Source: Agarophyton chilense
Lineage: Eukaryota > Rhodophyta > Florideophyceae > Gracilariales > Gracilariaceae
Length of the DNA: 64,000 nucleotides
Assembly: GCA_030374765.1 (NCBI GenBank)
Contig: JARGXX010000079.1
Coordinates: 620,001-684,000 of the forward strand
Reading direction: 5' to 3'
Each line of letters begins with the position of its first letter. Position 1 is the first letter of the stretch. The translations under genes were made by a program, and so were the position numbers. A model generated the notes under the pieces. The model did not search any database. It was not told the origin of the DNA and was given only the letters and a program-made list of their open reading frames with translations. This document shows, in pieces, positions 23,642-34,160 of this stretch.

Positions 23642-24143
23642 TGTCGTACAATCACCTCTGGGGTATGCTACTGTCTTGTCTCGGGAACGTGGTGACGCTC
23701 AACCGTAGGGAGCGTGTTGACGCTCAACCTTAGAAGGTGGACGTAGTAAACCTCGATGGTAACAAGGCACCGTGAAAACCCACAGGGGCAAACAGCTGGG
23801 GAACTAGCCTATACCGTGTAGGTGAACGATGGTAGGCGTCGACGCGCGGGAAAGCCTGTGTGGTAGTTGAGAAACGATGAACCAAAATATACAGTCGTGG
23901 ACCAAGTGGTGCCTGTCTTTATCAGATTAGGATGGGGGAGGTGCAGTTCCCTATATGCAGTGGACTGGACTCTCCAGATCATCCGGGAGGTGCCAGCAAG
24001 GCACGGTCTCCGACCTAGTGTCAGAGACCTGGCCAGCACTGGCTACAGTGCCAGGTGGCCACTCCACTACTGTACTAAAATAAATATAATTACAATTACA
24101 AGTACTAACAATTACTCAACCAAAAGGTACATGTGAACACTAC
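23642..24143 (-). repeat. Gyp-2 5' LTR, inner part
   Basis: Matches the 3' LTR up to ACTAC, where Gyp-3 enters. The remaining outer part resumes at 46032 after an identical ACTAC. Confidence 0.85.
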
Positions 24144-25322
24144 TGTAACGCAATGCGCTACTCGGGAGACCAGCCGCGGGCGGCGAGAGCTACACACGGG
24201 CAGAGCCTGGAAAGCCGGGGTCGGCTATCTGGCCCTAGAGTCCTCCACGACTCAAGAGAGGCGTCGTCTCACAGGCGGGGAGTGTCGACTAGACACAGAC
24301 TCCTATCGTTCCACAGGAGCTCTTGGCGTCCGGAAGACGTGCTCGGAGTGGTGTCGATCCGACACGAACCGAAGTGATCGGCCTGGATATACGCCGCGTA
24401 TGACGAGTAGCCGGGGCGAGCCCCGGGATTGTACCAGAGCCCGGACGAGCGCCACAACCCTAACGTTGGCAACGACGCACCAACCACTTCACCCAACGGG
24501 TGGCGATAACAAAGCAGGGCAAGCCCTGAGATTGTACCAGCGCTCAGACGAGAGCGTCTGCTTGGCTATGCCGACTGGCGCCACAAAGTGGTAATCACTC
24601 ACACCCAACGGGTGACGATAAAAAAGCAGGGCAAGCCCTGGGATTGAACCAGCGCCCAGACGAATGCGCCTGCCTGGCTTTACCAGCTGCACCTGGAAGT
24701 GATACTCACTTATCCGAGGCTCCCAATCCACACCTCGGTATCCAACGGATACGGGTCTACAATCTGCTCGGGCAGTAGAACTGCCAGCGGTCCAATAGAC
24801 CGAGCGAAAGTGCAATGCGCCACGCGGCGACCGATGGCCGTGAGGGCAAGGACTGGACGGGGAATTCTCGATAGGCTAAAACGCGAGAGATACCTCTGCA
24901 GCAGTTGATCAGACTGCTGCCTGTCTTGTCGGCGTCGACTGGGAACGAAGGTCTTATAACCCTATAGTCTCAAGACACGACCTAGTAGTTCGGAGGCGTC
25001 TCTCCCGTCTTCGACTTTACTTCGGTCTAGCCCCCGGCGACCCGGCGCTCAAGTACCGCCGGCCGCTTAGCAGTTAGCCATTACGATAGATTACAACTAA
25101 TAAATACAATTAAAAATTACAAGGCAGCAGTGCAGAGCACTGTATGGTGCCAACCACACGAACTAGCTGTCGGCCATTGCCACACGTATGACACCTGGCG
25201 CCATGCACGGTATTCCATCCTGGCAGTGTGCCAGCTATTACGGCGTCGTCACTGCTTAGTGTAAGGAGGTCGGAGGAGGGTGGCTACTTGTCCTCAATAA
25301 GGGCCCGGCGCGTTGCGTCACA
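24144..25322 (-). repeat. Gyp-3 3' LTR
   Basis: Termini on the minus strand are TGTGACGCAACGCGC and GCGCATTGCGTTACA, nearly inverted copies of each other. It contains three tandem tRNA-like units at about 24413-24712. Confidence 0.85.
24413..24712 (-). repeat. three tandem tRNA-like units in the Gyp-3 LTR
   Basis: Three units of 103-112 bp share GGGCTTGCCC, a B-box-like GGTTCAATCCC or GGTACAATC (24640-24650, 24528-24538, 24425-24435) and a preceding 5-bp stem such as CAGAC/GTCTG. In the unit at 24640 the T-arm-like CTGG-TTCAATC-CCAG is perfect, and a T6 run follows GGGCTTGCCCTGC, as in RNA polymerase III terminators. Same units in the 5' LTR at about 45122-45420. No full cloverleaf can be drawn, so these are tRNA-derived or tRNA-like, not tRNA genes. 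Confidence 0.55.
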
Positions 25323-25426
25323 TCACCCCCTTCTCAGGTTGTAGCGTCCCCGCTACAGCCAAGAGTGATCCCGATCACAAGACAGCACAGCATCGCTGAT
25401 ATTGCTTCAACTGTGCCACGCACAGT

Positions 25427-27247
25427 ATGATAAGAACGGATCCCTGCAAGCGCCGCCGCGATGGCCACCGTGAACCGCTCTTCGATCGATCGCTTCAACG
25501 GGTTCGCTGGGCCTCCGAGACAACCTTGGCTCGTCCTGAAGTCCCAATACGACTCGCGAAAGTAGCCACATGGCTACGAGATGTCGCAGACATCGAAGAG
25601 TGCTTCCGCTCATACACCTTCAGAGAGATGGCTAGCCATCCTTCATCGGACCTGACCGTGTGGGGTCGCCGTCACTTCTTGCGGCTGCTAATCGAACGAC
25701 GAGCGCGTCTTGCCGCGTTCAGCCGCTTAATTTCCGATGACTTCATCGGCCGGGTAGACATCGAGTTTTACCGACGTCCGGCGGATGAGCCGTACGTAGC
25801 GAGGACGCTACGCGAAAGCTTCCTGAACATGGTTGAAAGTTGGGCGGACGACCGCCCTCTGGTTCACAAGCTTTGCTTGCCTTTCCCGTACCTCTGCGAG
25901 GATGCTGAGGGGATTCCCTGGCTGACCACCTTCGAGAAAGTCCACAACGGCATGGGTGCCGAGGAGATTGAGCGCATCCTACGGAATCCGAAAATACTCC
26001 GGGTGCTGCCTCCGACGGTCATCCGTGACAACGGAGCCAATTGGGTCCTCGACCCCTGTAGGCGCGATGCGTCAGGCGACTTTGTCGCAAGGGTACTACC
26101 TCCGATGGACGCTTGGCTCGACCAAATCATGACGTACACGCCACATTCTTGGCGACAATTCGAGCGCATGCGCCGCCGTAAGTACCAGGTTCTGGTAGCC
26201 TACCACCAAGTCGAGGTCGACTGCTTCCAGAAAGATGTCATCCGCGACATATCATGGCCTTTGCCATCGTGGTGGGAGGAAGTTGAAGTCCCCTACGGGT
26301 TCTTCAACGAAATTCCGCCGGTAGTCGTCTACCGTGGCTCATACTTCACCACGTATCCTGGATACCAAACAGTGCTCCGCACTGAATGGGCCTGCTCGGT
26401 GGCACGCCATCTCATCTATGAGGCCCGCGCGGGTCGCTTATGGTGGATCCCTCCACCGGTACGCAAGGACATAAGAGATTTTAATCTCACTGGCGTCGAG
26501 CCCGATCTGGCTGATGACGAGCGACGCAACGCCGAAGCGAAGAGTCTGGAGACTCTACTCGAATTTATCGACAAGACCTGGTGGTCTTCTCTTCCAAAAG
26601 ACGGGGTGTTTCCTGACTTCCCTGCGACGCCACGCGTCCGAATGTGTGGCGCAATGCGCCCTGCCCACAACGATGGAGCAACTCCAGTGCATCGCGGCTG
26701 TGATTGGGTTGTCTTCAACCCAATCCTTTGGACTTTGGACATTCCAGAACAATACCTAGTCATCCATGACCAAGGAGGCAACCTCGTTGTGGAGAATCCG
26801 CGGGCGGACTTCATCGCTCCTCTCTCTGTAGGCCAGGTATCTACCTCGTCGAACTCGACGAAATCGGTACGCCTTGCAGAATGGCGTCGCCAACAACTAG
26901 CGAAGCTAGCCTCCGAACCGAAGGATGTCGACATGGTCGACCAACCGTTGGTTAAACGGCCAAAACTTGGATTGGTGCCCGCACCGCCAAGTGAGCTTGC
27001 AAAAGAGAACTCCGCTGCAGCTCTACTGGATGCCCTCAAGGCCTACGGGGTGACGAGACTTGCTCAACTCCAGGCCAGGATGGCCAACAACCCTTCGTCA
27101 ACGCCGGGACCTGCTGCAGTAGCCGCACCAACCACTTCGACTACGGGGGCTATCCCTGATATCAGCAGCACTGCCGTGCCTGCAGGGCCGTCGACGGCCC
27201 CTGGGGACGAACTCCTAGATAGTGAGGAGGAATTATCTCAAGTGTAG
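25427..27247 (+). CDS. Gyp-3 antisense ORF (aORF), function unknown
   Basis: An uninterrupted 606-codon ORF opposite gag-pol, starting about 105 bp inside the 3' LTR and ending 176 bp from the end of pol. No known domain is recognised. The N-terminal half is Arg-rich. A middle part has LPFPYLCED, then PSWWEEVEVP and IPPVVVYRGS (near residue 296) and VRKDIRDFN, aligning in order with Gyp-2 PEWWESYEVP, TPPVLAYFGS and VAKDISRFG. The C-terminus is a Pro/Ala/Ser tail. There is no signal peptide or clear membrane segment. It could be an accessory protein of the element or a captured gene shared by the family ancestor. Confidence 0.72.
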   Translation: MIRTDPCKRRRDGHREPLFDRSLQRVRWASETTLARPEVPIRLAKVATWLRDVADIEECFRSYTFREMASHPSSDLTVWGRRHFLRLLIERRARLAAFSRLISDDFIGRVDIEFYRRPADEPYVARTLRESFLNMVESWADDRPLVHKLCLPFPYLCEDAEGIPWLTTFEKVHNGMGAEEIERILRNPKILRVLPPTVIRDNGANWVLDPCRRDASGDFVARVLPPMDAWLDQIMTYTPHSWRQFERMRRRKYQVLVAYHQVEVDCFQKDVIRDISWPLPSWWEEVEVPYGFFNEIPPVVVYRGSYFTTYPGYQTVLRTEWACSVARHLIYEARAGRLWWIPPPVRKDIRDFNLTGVEPDLADDERRNAEAKSLETLLEFIDKTWWSSLPKDGVFPDFPATPRVRMCGAMRPAHNDGATPVHRGCDWVVFNPILWTLDIPEQYLVIHDQGGNLVVENPRADFIAPLSVGQVSTSSNSTKSVRLAEWRRQQLAKLASEPKDVDMVDQPLVKRPKLGLVPAPPSELAKENSAAALLDALKAYGVTRLAQLQARMANNPSSTPGPAAVAAPTTSTTGAIPDISSTAVPAGPSTAPGDELLDSEEELSQV

Positions 27248-27422
27248 CTGTCCAAACCTTCTTTTCATAAAACAAATGCGTTCCCTTGAACACCTGCTGG
27301 CCTCCTTTGCTCTATCATTCCAGTAGGTTAGCCATCTAGCGAATATGTTGGGATTGGTACGGGCTCTGCTCCAGCCGCAATAGCGGGGAGCCCGCACAGG
27401 TCCAACAGTTTCAGTGTTGTGT

Positions 27423-30400
27423 TTACACTTGCGAGTTTGCCTCAACGGGTTCCACTAGGTCATGAGTGGAGCCATGGTTAGCTCGCAGAAGTATCTCATC
27501 CCGGTCGGGGACGCTGATCTTCCGTCGTCGGCAGTAGCGAGCCACGAGGTTCCACGGCAGGCTATCAGCGGTGTGGAAGGTGTCTTCCTCTGCTGTATAT
27601 CCGAGCCACCAAACTTTGTACTCGCGGTTCTCCGCCGCTCCCTGGGTATGACCCACTATCTTGTCTATGACGCTTTCGTCATCTCCCGTCACCGCGGGCG
27701 GCTTAGACGCCCCAATGACCACGTGGTCCAAGTTATGACGCTCCTCGAGTCCTTCGTTCTCAATAAGAACCGTGTGGTTTTCCTCGTCACCGCTGATGAC
27801 CTTGTAAGGTCCAACGACTTTTCGTCTCAATTTACGGGAGATCTTCTCCCCTGGAACCTCTGGCTCCCTAGGGTCTAAGTGCCTCCGCAGGTACACATAC
27901 GTACCGGGTTCCGGCATTCGCTTCTCAACGACGCGAGCATCGTACCGCTGCTTGTAGCGTTGCTGCGCTTTAGTTAAGGCACCGGTCGCGCGCGACAGCA
28001 GTTGACGCAGCTGTGTCAAAAACTGCATCTTAATCTCGCGAGGAGCCTTCCCCTTTGGGGTTCCGAGTCTCTGTAGAGCCAGCGGCTCCGGGGCGTTAGA
28101 GTGTACCAACTCGAACGGGGAATGGCCGGTGCTAGAATGGACTTGTGTATTGTACCCAAAGGTCAGCGCATCGCTGTAAAGGTCCCAGTTGTGCTGATGC
28201 TCAGCAACATAATGCCTCAACGCAGACAACATGGTTCGGTTGAACCTCTCGACTTGACCGTTGGTCTGCGGATGGTACGTGGACGTGAAGAGGTTCTTGA
28301 TGCCAAGGATTTGGCAAGCGCTCTGAAAGAACTTCGAGGCGAAGTTAGATCCATTGTCCGACAGGACAGTGACGGGTGGTCCGTAGACAAACACCCAATG
28401 GGTGCAGAACGCCCTTTCAATTGCGAACGCATCGGTGTTCGACAAGAGGATGGTCTTTGTCAACTTTGTGAAGCGGTCACAGATCACCAGCAAGTAACGA
28501 TTACCTCTACTCGTAGTCTGAAGTGGCCCCAGGATGTCGATCGCGACACTTTCCAGCGGTGCGGTCGCCGGGAACAGCTTCAATCGGGAGTTTTTTCTCA
28601 CAAGAGAAATCCTCTCCTTCACACACGAGTCACACTCGTTGACCAAACGGTACACATCGGCGGCCATGCTTGGCCAATAATAGCGTCGACGCATCGTGGC
28701 GTAAATCCTTCGTCCTCCCGGGTGTCCTGCGACACGGAGGTAATGATTCCTATGCATCACGCGCTCCCTTAGCGATTTTGGTGTGAGCACCTGCTCGCTT
28801 TGATCTATTCTAGCTTTGCAGACTAATAGTCCATCGTGGTCCGTGTACACACGGCATTTGGGGTCATGGAGAGATCGTTCTCTCATGTCCTCACAGAACA
28901 AGTCCGTGGCTTGCTCGGCGAGCAATTCTTCTAACGAAACCGCCGTCAGCTCATGTTCTTCACCGTCGAGGGCGGCATCCCAAGGATGCGAGGCATTGCA
29001 GAACGTGATGCTCGGGCCTGTAGCCCCCGGCTCACACACAAAACAGGGTATGTCCTCTGAAGGTCTCATAGCGGTCTCGCCATCTGTGGGCATGCGCGAC
29101 AACGCATCGGCCGCTTGGTTTTCCGAGCCCTTCTTGTAAACGACTTCGTAATCATACTCTGCGAGGCGTAACCTCCATCTAGTTAGGCGGCTATTCGCGT
29201 CGGAGTCCGACAATCCGAGAAGCCATCTCAAGGACTGGTGGTCGCTGATCACTGTGAAGTGCGTGCGCTCTAAGTAAGGCCGTAATATGGTCAGCGCCCA
29301 CACAACTGCGAGACATTCTCGCTCCGTAGTGGAGTATCTCCTCTCAGTGGCGGACAAGGTCCGGCTCCAATACTCAACTGGATGACGGATTTCGTTATGA
29401 ACTTGCGTCAAGACGCAACCAATCTGGCCAGCGCTGGCATCGGTCTCCACCGTAAACGGGCGGTCTGCGCTTGGTAGCTTTAACACTGGCGCGTGCGTCA
29501 GTGCTTGCTTAAGCGTTTCGAACGCTTCTAACTGTTCAGCTGTGAGCTGCGGCAATCGAGGTGAAACCTCTTTCTTCGTAAGCTCCGTCAGCGGTGCAGC
29601 AACTTTCGCGAAATTTCGCACAAAACGTCGGTAGACGTTGCACATTCCGAGAAAGGATCGAACTCCAGTCTGCGTCGCAGGTGGTCGCGCCTTCTGGAGA
29701 GCCTCAAGGTTCTTCGTGGCAACTTCCAGCAGGCCCGGTTTGATTACGTGGCCAAGGTAATCTACTGACCTCCGAAAGAAGTGACACTTCTTCAACTTCA
29801 GGGTTAACCCTGCGTTTCTGAGAACAGTGAGTATCTCGTCCACATGTCGTATGTGCTCGTCCGCATTTTTGGAGAAGATGATGACATCATCAATATACAC
29901 CAGGCAACATTGCCATTTAAATCCTGCTAGCAGGATATCCACGATTCTCTGGAACGTTGCTGGGGCATTGCAAAGCCCAAAGGGCATACGAGTGAACCTA
30001 TAGGTCCCTGCGTGACACGTGAACGTGGTTTTGTCCTGATCTTCAGGCGCGATGGACAGTTGCCAATACTCGCTATTGCAATCTAGCGTGGTAAAGAACT
30101 GGGCCTCGCCCAAGCTGTCAAGACATTCGTCTATGCAGGGTAGGGGATAGGTATCCTTCACCGTAAAGGCGTTGAGGCGCCTATAATCTACGCAGAAGCG
30201 TAGGCTTCCGTCGGGTTTCGGAACAAAGACAACTGGGCTTGCCCACTCTGACCTGGCCGGTTCGATGACACCTGCATCAAGCATACGCTTAACTTCGGCG
30301 AACTCGTGGTCTCTAATCTTCGGTCCAGCTCGATAAGGCTGCGAGTGAACAGGGGTTGCCCCTGGCATCAACTTGATCCGATGAGGAGGTCCTCGAATCT

Positions 30401-31310
30401 CTCCAAGCTTACCGCTCCACATGTCTTCATGCTTACCAAGCATCTCTTTCACGCCACGCTGCATCTTTGGCGAGATCTCCGAGAGATCTATCGAGTCCAA
30501 GAGGCTCGTTGGAGGTTCGGTCGTCCGTGACTCTCTAGTGTCACATGCCGGGTGTGGCCTGAGGTTTCCGGGTTCCGGTTCCTCGGGTTGTCGATCGTGC
30601 AGGATTGCGTAGATGTCTGACGGGCGCTGCGGAACAGCACGACCAAGGACTTGTCCTTTACAAAGCGTCACTTCGTGACGAGCGAAGTTGGCGACAATAA
30701 CTCTGAACGGTCTGTTGCTGCGAACGTTCGCGACGCCATTCGCCAGACGAACGCGATATTTGTCGAAGAGCTTCTCTTCTGGCTGGAGGAAGAAACTTCC
30801 TCCATCGGCGCACCTCGCCAAGACGATGGTTTCAGAGCTAGGAGAAAGGGCTATCTTCCGTGCAACGTGAATACGTCTGCAATGGTAGAAGGGGTCCTTC
30901 TTTAGCTTCTTTCCCTCACCCTTCGGTGGCGTGTGACGCCAATCAGATGCCGGTCGTCGGTATATTGGAACAGATGAGTAGTTACTCATATATAGGGTCC
31001 CCCTCTTAGGGTGGATAGCGTCAACAGGCTTATCGATGAAATCACATCCTAGGATCACGTCTGTACTCAGACGTTCGGCGACCAGGAATGGCACGCGTGC
31101 CAGATAATCCGCGATGCGGACGGTTAGCACGGTGGTGCCGCGTATTTTGAGGGCATGCCCTCCTGCGTCGTTAAGTCCGAGGGTCTTCTGAGCGGGTGCC
31201 AATGGGGTTATCCTCAACCCCGGAACTGCATCATGGTGGATGAGGTTAGGAGCGGCCCCTGTATCCAATACGGATAAAACCTCCATGGCATCGTATTTGG
31301 TAAGGCCCAC
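27423..31310 (-). CDS. Gyp-3 Pol polyprotein (protease-RT-RNase H-integrase-chromodomain)
   Basis: Single 1295-residue ORF of Ty3/gypsy order. Protease active site DTGA at 16-19; RT about 350-530 with FCVDYRRLN and YIDD at 472-475; RNase H about 618-740 (ETDAS, YSTTERECLAVVWAL); integrase HHCC zinc region about 853-895; integrase core about 920-1080 with Asp, SDNGS and NGQVERFNR in D,D-35-E arrangement; chromodomain-like tail about 1215-1265 (YKVWWLGYTAEEDT), which in chromoviruses steers insertion into heterochromatin. Pol lies in a different frame from gag with a short gap between the open frames; the family commonly expresses pol by frameshift or read-through. It looks whole. Confidence 0.93.
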   Translation of the reverse strand: MGLTKYDAMEVLSVLDTGAAPNLIHHDAVPGLRITPLAPAQKTLGLNDAGGHALKIRGTTVLTVRIADYLARVPFLVAERLSTDVILGCDFIDKPVDAIHPKRGTLYMSNYSSVPIYRRPASDWRHTPPKGEGKKLKKDPFYHCRRIHVARKIALSPSSETIVLARCADGGSFFLQPEEKLFDKYRVRLANGVANVRSNRPFRVIVANFARHEVTLCKGQVLGRAVPQRPSDIYAILHDRQPEEPEPGNLRPHPACDTRESRTTEPPTSLLDSIDLSEISPKMQRGVKEMLGKHEDMWSGKLGEIRGPPHRIKLMPGATPVHSQPYRAGPKIRDHEFAEVKRMLDAGVIEPARSEWASPVVFVPKPDGSLRFCVDYRRLNAFTVKDTYPLPCIDECLDSLGEAQFFTTLDCNSEYWQLSIAPEDQDKTTFTCHAGTYRFTRMPFGLCNAPATFQRIVDILLAGFKWQCCLVYIDDVIIFSKNADEHIRHVDEILTVLRNAGLTLKLKKCHFFRRSVDYLGHVIKPGLLEVATKNLEALQKARPPATQTGVRSFLGMCNVYRRFVRNFAKVAAPLTELTKKEVSPRLPQLTAEQLEAFETLKQALTHAPVLKLPSADRPFTVETDASAGQIGCVLTQVHNEIRHPVEYWSRTLSATERRYSTTERECLAVVWALTILRPYLERTHFTVISDHQSLRWLLGLSDSDANSRLTRWRLRLAEYDYEVVYKKGSENQAADALSRMPTDGETAMRPSEDIPCFVCEPGATGPSITFCNASHPWDAALDGEEHELTAVSLEELLAEQATDLFCEDMRERSLHDPKCRVYTDHDGLLVCKARIDQSEQVLTPKSLRERVMHRNHYLRVAGHPGGRRIYATMRRRYYWPSMAADVYRLVNECDSCVKERISLVRKNSRLKLFPATAPLESVAIDILGPLQTTSRGNRYLLVICDRFTKLTKTILLSNTDAFAIERAFCTHWVFVYGPPVTVLSDNGSNFASKFFQSACQILGIKNLFTSTYHPQTNGQVERFNRTMLSALRHYVAEHQHNWDLYSDALTFGYNTQVHSSTGHSPFELVHSNAPEPLALQRLGTPKGKAPREIKMQFLTQLRQLLSRATGALTKAQQRYKQRYDARVVEKRMPEPGTYVYLRRHLDPREPEVPGEKISRKLRRKVVGPYKVISGDEENHTVLIENEGLEERHNLDHVVIGASKPPAVTGDDESVIDKIVGHTQGAAENREYKVWWLGYTAEEDTFHTADSLPWNLVARYCRRRKISVPDRDEILLRANHGSTHDLVEPVEANSQV

Positions 31311-31465
31311 ACGGGCTACAACTTTGTAGTTGAAGCGTCCTATTTCGAGGACGGGGTCCTGTTGCGGCGTAACAACTTCCGCACACTTGTCTAATAGACA
31401 CTTGGCAACGATTTCGTCACCTTCGTCTCTGATATCCGGAGTCTTAGAAGAGGAGACTTGGGCCT

Positions 31466-33247
31466 CTAAGTCCGGGGGACGTTTCTCTCAGCTTGGGGCT
31501 CGGCGTTGTCCTTGCGAAGGACCTGGGGTTGCGCGGACACCGCGCTAGGTCGTAGGGCCTGGTATCCTCTTCGTGGAGGCGTGAGTCCTGCCACGAAGTA
31601 CACCATCGCTGGCATCCTTGCCGCTATCTCTGGAGAGGCCTCCATTATACGCTGTCGAGCCTGCGCTCGCATGGCCGGAGTGATCCACTCGCAATCAGCG
31701 ACCATGTGGTCGGGATTGGCGCATAAGTAACAAGCTCTGTAAGCTTCGCGTCGCGTTGCATGCTGGCTCCGCTGGAGCCTTCGATCAACCCACCCAACGC
31801 GCTTGGGCTGCGCCCACTCCTCCATACGGGTGTTATAGTTTGACACTACCGGAAGCGCGGGGTCACTCTGTCCCAACGGGTCAGATTGCAGAAGGGTTTC
31901 CGCCTCTGTTGTGCTACAGCTGTAGCTTGGGTCCGTAGGCGGACCCTCTACATCGGTGCCGATATGCAGTATGGCGTTGTCGCCAAGATTACGGCCTGTC
32001 AGAGCTGTATCGGTGGAAAGGGTCGTACCCTCCAGTGACATCACCGGTGCCTTAGCCTGATACGGCTTAACATTCAACGGATGCCTGAGCGGTCGCGTCA
32101 GCCGTGACGTATGTCCATGAGACATAGCCAGTTCAACCACAGCGTCCAAGGTAGTGAATCGATCGCGGTGGAGCTGGCGGTCTCGTGTCACACACGAAGC
32201 GACGCTGGGCAAGAGCCCTTCGATAAAGGAAGCAATTTGCTCTTCCTGTGAATAAACCCCACCAAGTCTCGAGAACTTCAGGCGGACACGCTGTCCGAAA
32301 GACTGCTCAGTCTCACCAGCCCTCTGGCGTAGTAATCGGAGATCACGTACTAGATCCTGGATATACTCATTCTTCGCGTAGCTGCGTAGCAGCCATTGGA
32401 TAGCCTCTGGCCATGACTTGATTCCCGTGGAGGAATCGTCAATCGCGTCCACGTTCAAAGCACTGTCGTACGCTATACGGGCATTACCCGTCAGGAAGTA
32501 CGGGAGTACTAACTTTGCCATACCTTCGGAGATTCCGTTGTTATTGGCCTCGCGTTTGAACGCCGCTAAAAAGGTCAGGACTGACATAGGATCTGCTCCG
32601 TCGAACCGACGGTTCGCCATGGTGGTATTGAACCGCTTGACCAAAAAAGCGACACGTCGCTTAACTTTCGAGCTCCCGCTTGTTGCTCGATTATCTAACC
32701 GATATGTCTTGTACGACAAGACTTTCTTGAAGCGGCTATTAGCAGGGTTAATCTCTGCGAGATTATGCTTCCGCAAGTCCGCACCGGACTCTGAGCTCGA
32801 GGATGATATATCATCCGTGGACGAAGATTCCGAACCGGATTTGCGCTTCACCTTAGAGCGTTTGCGCTCCTGCTTGGCTCTGGGAGCCCTGGGCTTGTGT
32901 GAGGGAACCTCACCTTCTGATGGAGAAGTACCATGCTTCATAAGGAATGCCACCTGGCCTTGCAGGGCAGCTCGTTGGAACTCTAGGTCTTTGACCTTCT
33001 TGTCCAGGTTGACAATTCGAGTCTCCAGGCCCTGGAGCTCCTGTCCATTAGAAGTGACACCTCCTCGTTGTGTGGCATGCAACACCTGGCGGGGGATCAC
33101 GACCGCAAGAAAAGATTGAAGGCGTTGTTGCAGCGCAGCTTGCACTTCACCTACAACCGTTACAGTTAGTTCGGCGAGTCGAGCTTCGAGGGATTCCCTC
33201 CAACTCCGCTCAGCCTCGTTAACCTGCTGGGTCACGAGCCTGGGCAC
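31466..33247 (-). CDS. Gyp-3 Gag
   Basis: 593-residue ORF. A coiled-coil-like N-terminus, a basic/acidic linker, a capsid-like region (RRFDGADPMSVLTFLAAFKR) and a CCHC zinc knuckle (CYLCANPDHMVADC) near residue 515 identify it as nucleocapsid-capsid protein. Gag-like low-complexity sequence continues upstream to about 33730 in other short frames, so the true N-terminus is uncertain. Confidence 0.85.
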   Translation of the reverse strand: MPRLVTQQVNEAERSWRESLEARLAELTVTVVGEVQAALQQRLQSFLAVVIPRQVLHATQRGGVTSNGQELQGLETRIVNLDKKVKDLEFQRAALQGQVAFLMKHGTSPSEGEVPSHKPRAPRAKQERKRSKVKRKSGSESSSTDDISSSSSESGADLRKHNLAEINPANSRFKKVLSYKTYRLDNRATSGSSKVKRRVAFLVKRFNTTMANRRFDGADPMSVLTFLAAFKREANNNGISEGMAKLVLPYFLTGNARIAYDSALNVDAIDDSSTGIKSWPEAIQWLLRSYAKNEYIQDLVRDLRLLRQRAGETEQSFGQRVRLKFSRLGGVYSQEEQIASFIEGLLPSVASCVTRDRQLHRDRFTTLDAVVELAMSHGHTSRLTRPLRHPLNVKPYQAKAPVMSLEGTTLSTDTALTGRNLGDNAILHIGTDVEGPPTDPSYSCSTTEAETLLQSDPLGQSDPALPVVSNYNTRMEEWAQPKRVGWVDRRLQRSQHATRREAYRACYLCANPDHMVADCEWITPAMRAQARQRIMEASPEIAARMPAMVYFVAGLTPPRRGYQALRPSAVSAQPQVLRKDNAEPQAERNVPRT

Positions 33248-33828
33248 GAGGTCTACGACCTCAGCAACGACGAGCTGTCAGACTTGCACCGGTACTACGT
33301 CCATTGGAAGTCTTGGGGATGGAGTTTCATCCACGTTGATGGGAATTCCTCCCGTGGGTGGGGCATGAAGACCTTTTTCAGGGGGAAACACCTTACTGGG
33401 ACGAACTATCAGTCGTCGTAGACTGTTTCGCTGGGGGGTCCAGCCTCGGTAAGGGAAGGGGAGTGAACTCCACCCTAGGTGAGGTAGCAAGAGCTACCGA
33501 TGGTGTTTTCACTGGCACACTAGGACCTGCAGGTCCGGAGGAAGAAGGTTCTTCCACGACTGGGGAGGGTGAGGAGGCGGCATCTCTCGCAGTCGCTGAC
33601 TGCACCTCCCCGGGCGTCGGGCCATGGGCTAACTGGGCAACTCGGAAAAGTTTCGGGGGTTTGCTTTCGCTGAGTGCTGAGGCGTTGTTCTTTGTAGAAC
33701 TAGCCTCTCGACCACTGACCGAAACAGACTGATTGTCGTTCGAAGTCGAACGCCTGAAGGAAGCACCTGATCAGGTGCTCATGACTGGGTCCGGGTGACG
33801 ACCTGGGCAAAAAGACGAGTATCTCCTT
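33248..33828 (-). other. Gyp-3 leader and gag upstream region
   Basis: Pro/Ser-rich short frames on the minus strand, then non-coding leader up to the TIR-11k boundary at 33829. The remainder of the leader is 44826-44870, on the far side of TIR-11k. Confidence 0.6.
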
Positions 33829-34160
33829 CGTCTGTGTTTTCGGAAAGCTAGTATTGACTGCTAGTTTTCTAGTTTGGGTGTGCTAGAATGTCTATGGTTA
33901 GCATTCAAAAATTCGCAGTATTTTGATGCTAGAATATCTAGCGCAAAATAAGAGTTCAAGTGAATGTTGAGGTGAATGTAGAAAACTAGCAAACGTCCAC
34001 AATAGCATCGGAATACTACCAATAATGGAAGAGAACTTGGGCGATATCTTTCAGAAATCATTCATCCTAGATCACGAATTCTACCGAAAATGAAAGGTAT
34101 ATCGAATGTTACCTAGCGCGAGATATTTCATATCGCACAAGTATCCTGGCTAGTATGAAC
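33829..34160. repeat. TIR-11k left terminal and subterminal region
   Basis: 39-bp inverted repeat, followed by about ten CTAG tetranucleotides in 310 bp, often as GCTAG or TGCTAGAAT. No coding content. Confidence 0.6.

Larger units (their letters stand above)
10608..24143 (-). mobile_element. Gyp-2: Ty3/gypsy element with chromodomain, antisense ORF and pogo insertion
   Basis: Minus-strand element about 11 kb long without its insertions. LTRs have the termini TGTCGTA...TACGACA. The 3' LTR is 10608-11214. The 5' LTR is 23642-24143, continued at 46032-46168 beyond Gyp-3. A primer-binding site follows the 5' LTR at 23621-23638, and a purine tract precedes the 3' LTR at 11215-11235. Internal order: gag, protease, RT, RNase H, integrase, chromodomain, then an opposite-strand ORF. 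The sense genes are broken in roughly ten places. The RT region is also interrupted by a DNA transposon at 17516-20044. Confidence 0.85.

Noticed and set aside
28101-28772. 223-codon plus-strand ORF inside Gyp-3 pol
   Set aside because: Lies wholly opposite the intact RT-integrase frame, has no counterpart in the other families, and looks like a shadow frame.
32418-33119. 233-codon plus-strand ORF inside Gyp-3 gag
   Set aside because: Mirror frame of the gag coding sequence, with no family resemblance.
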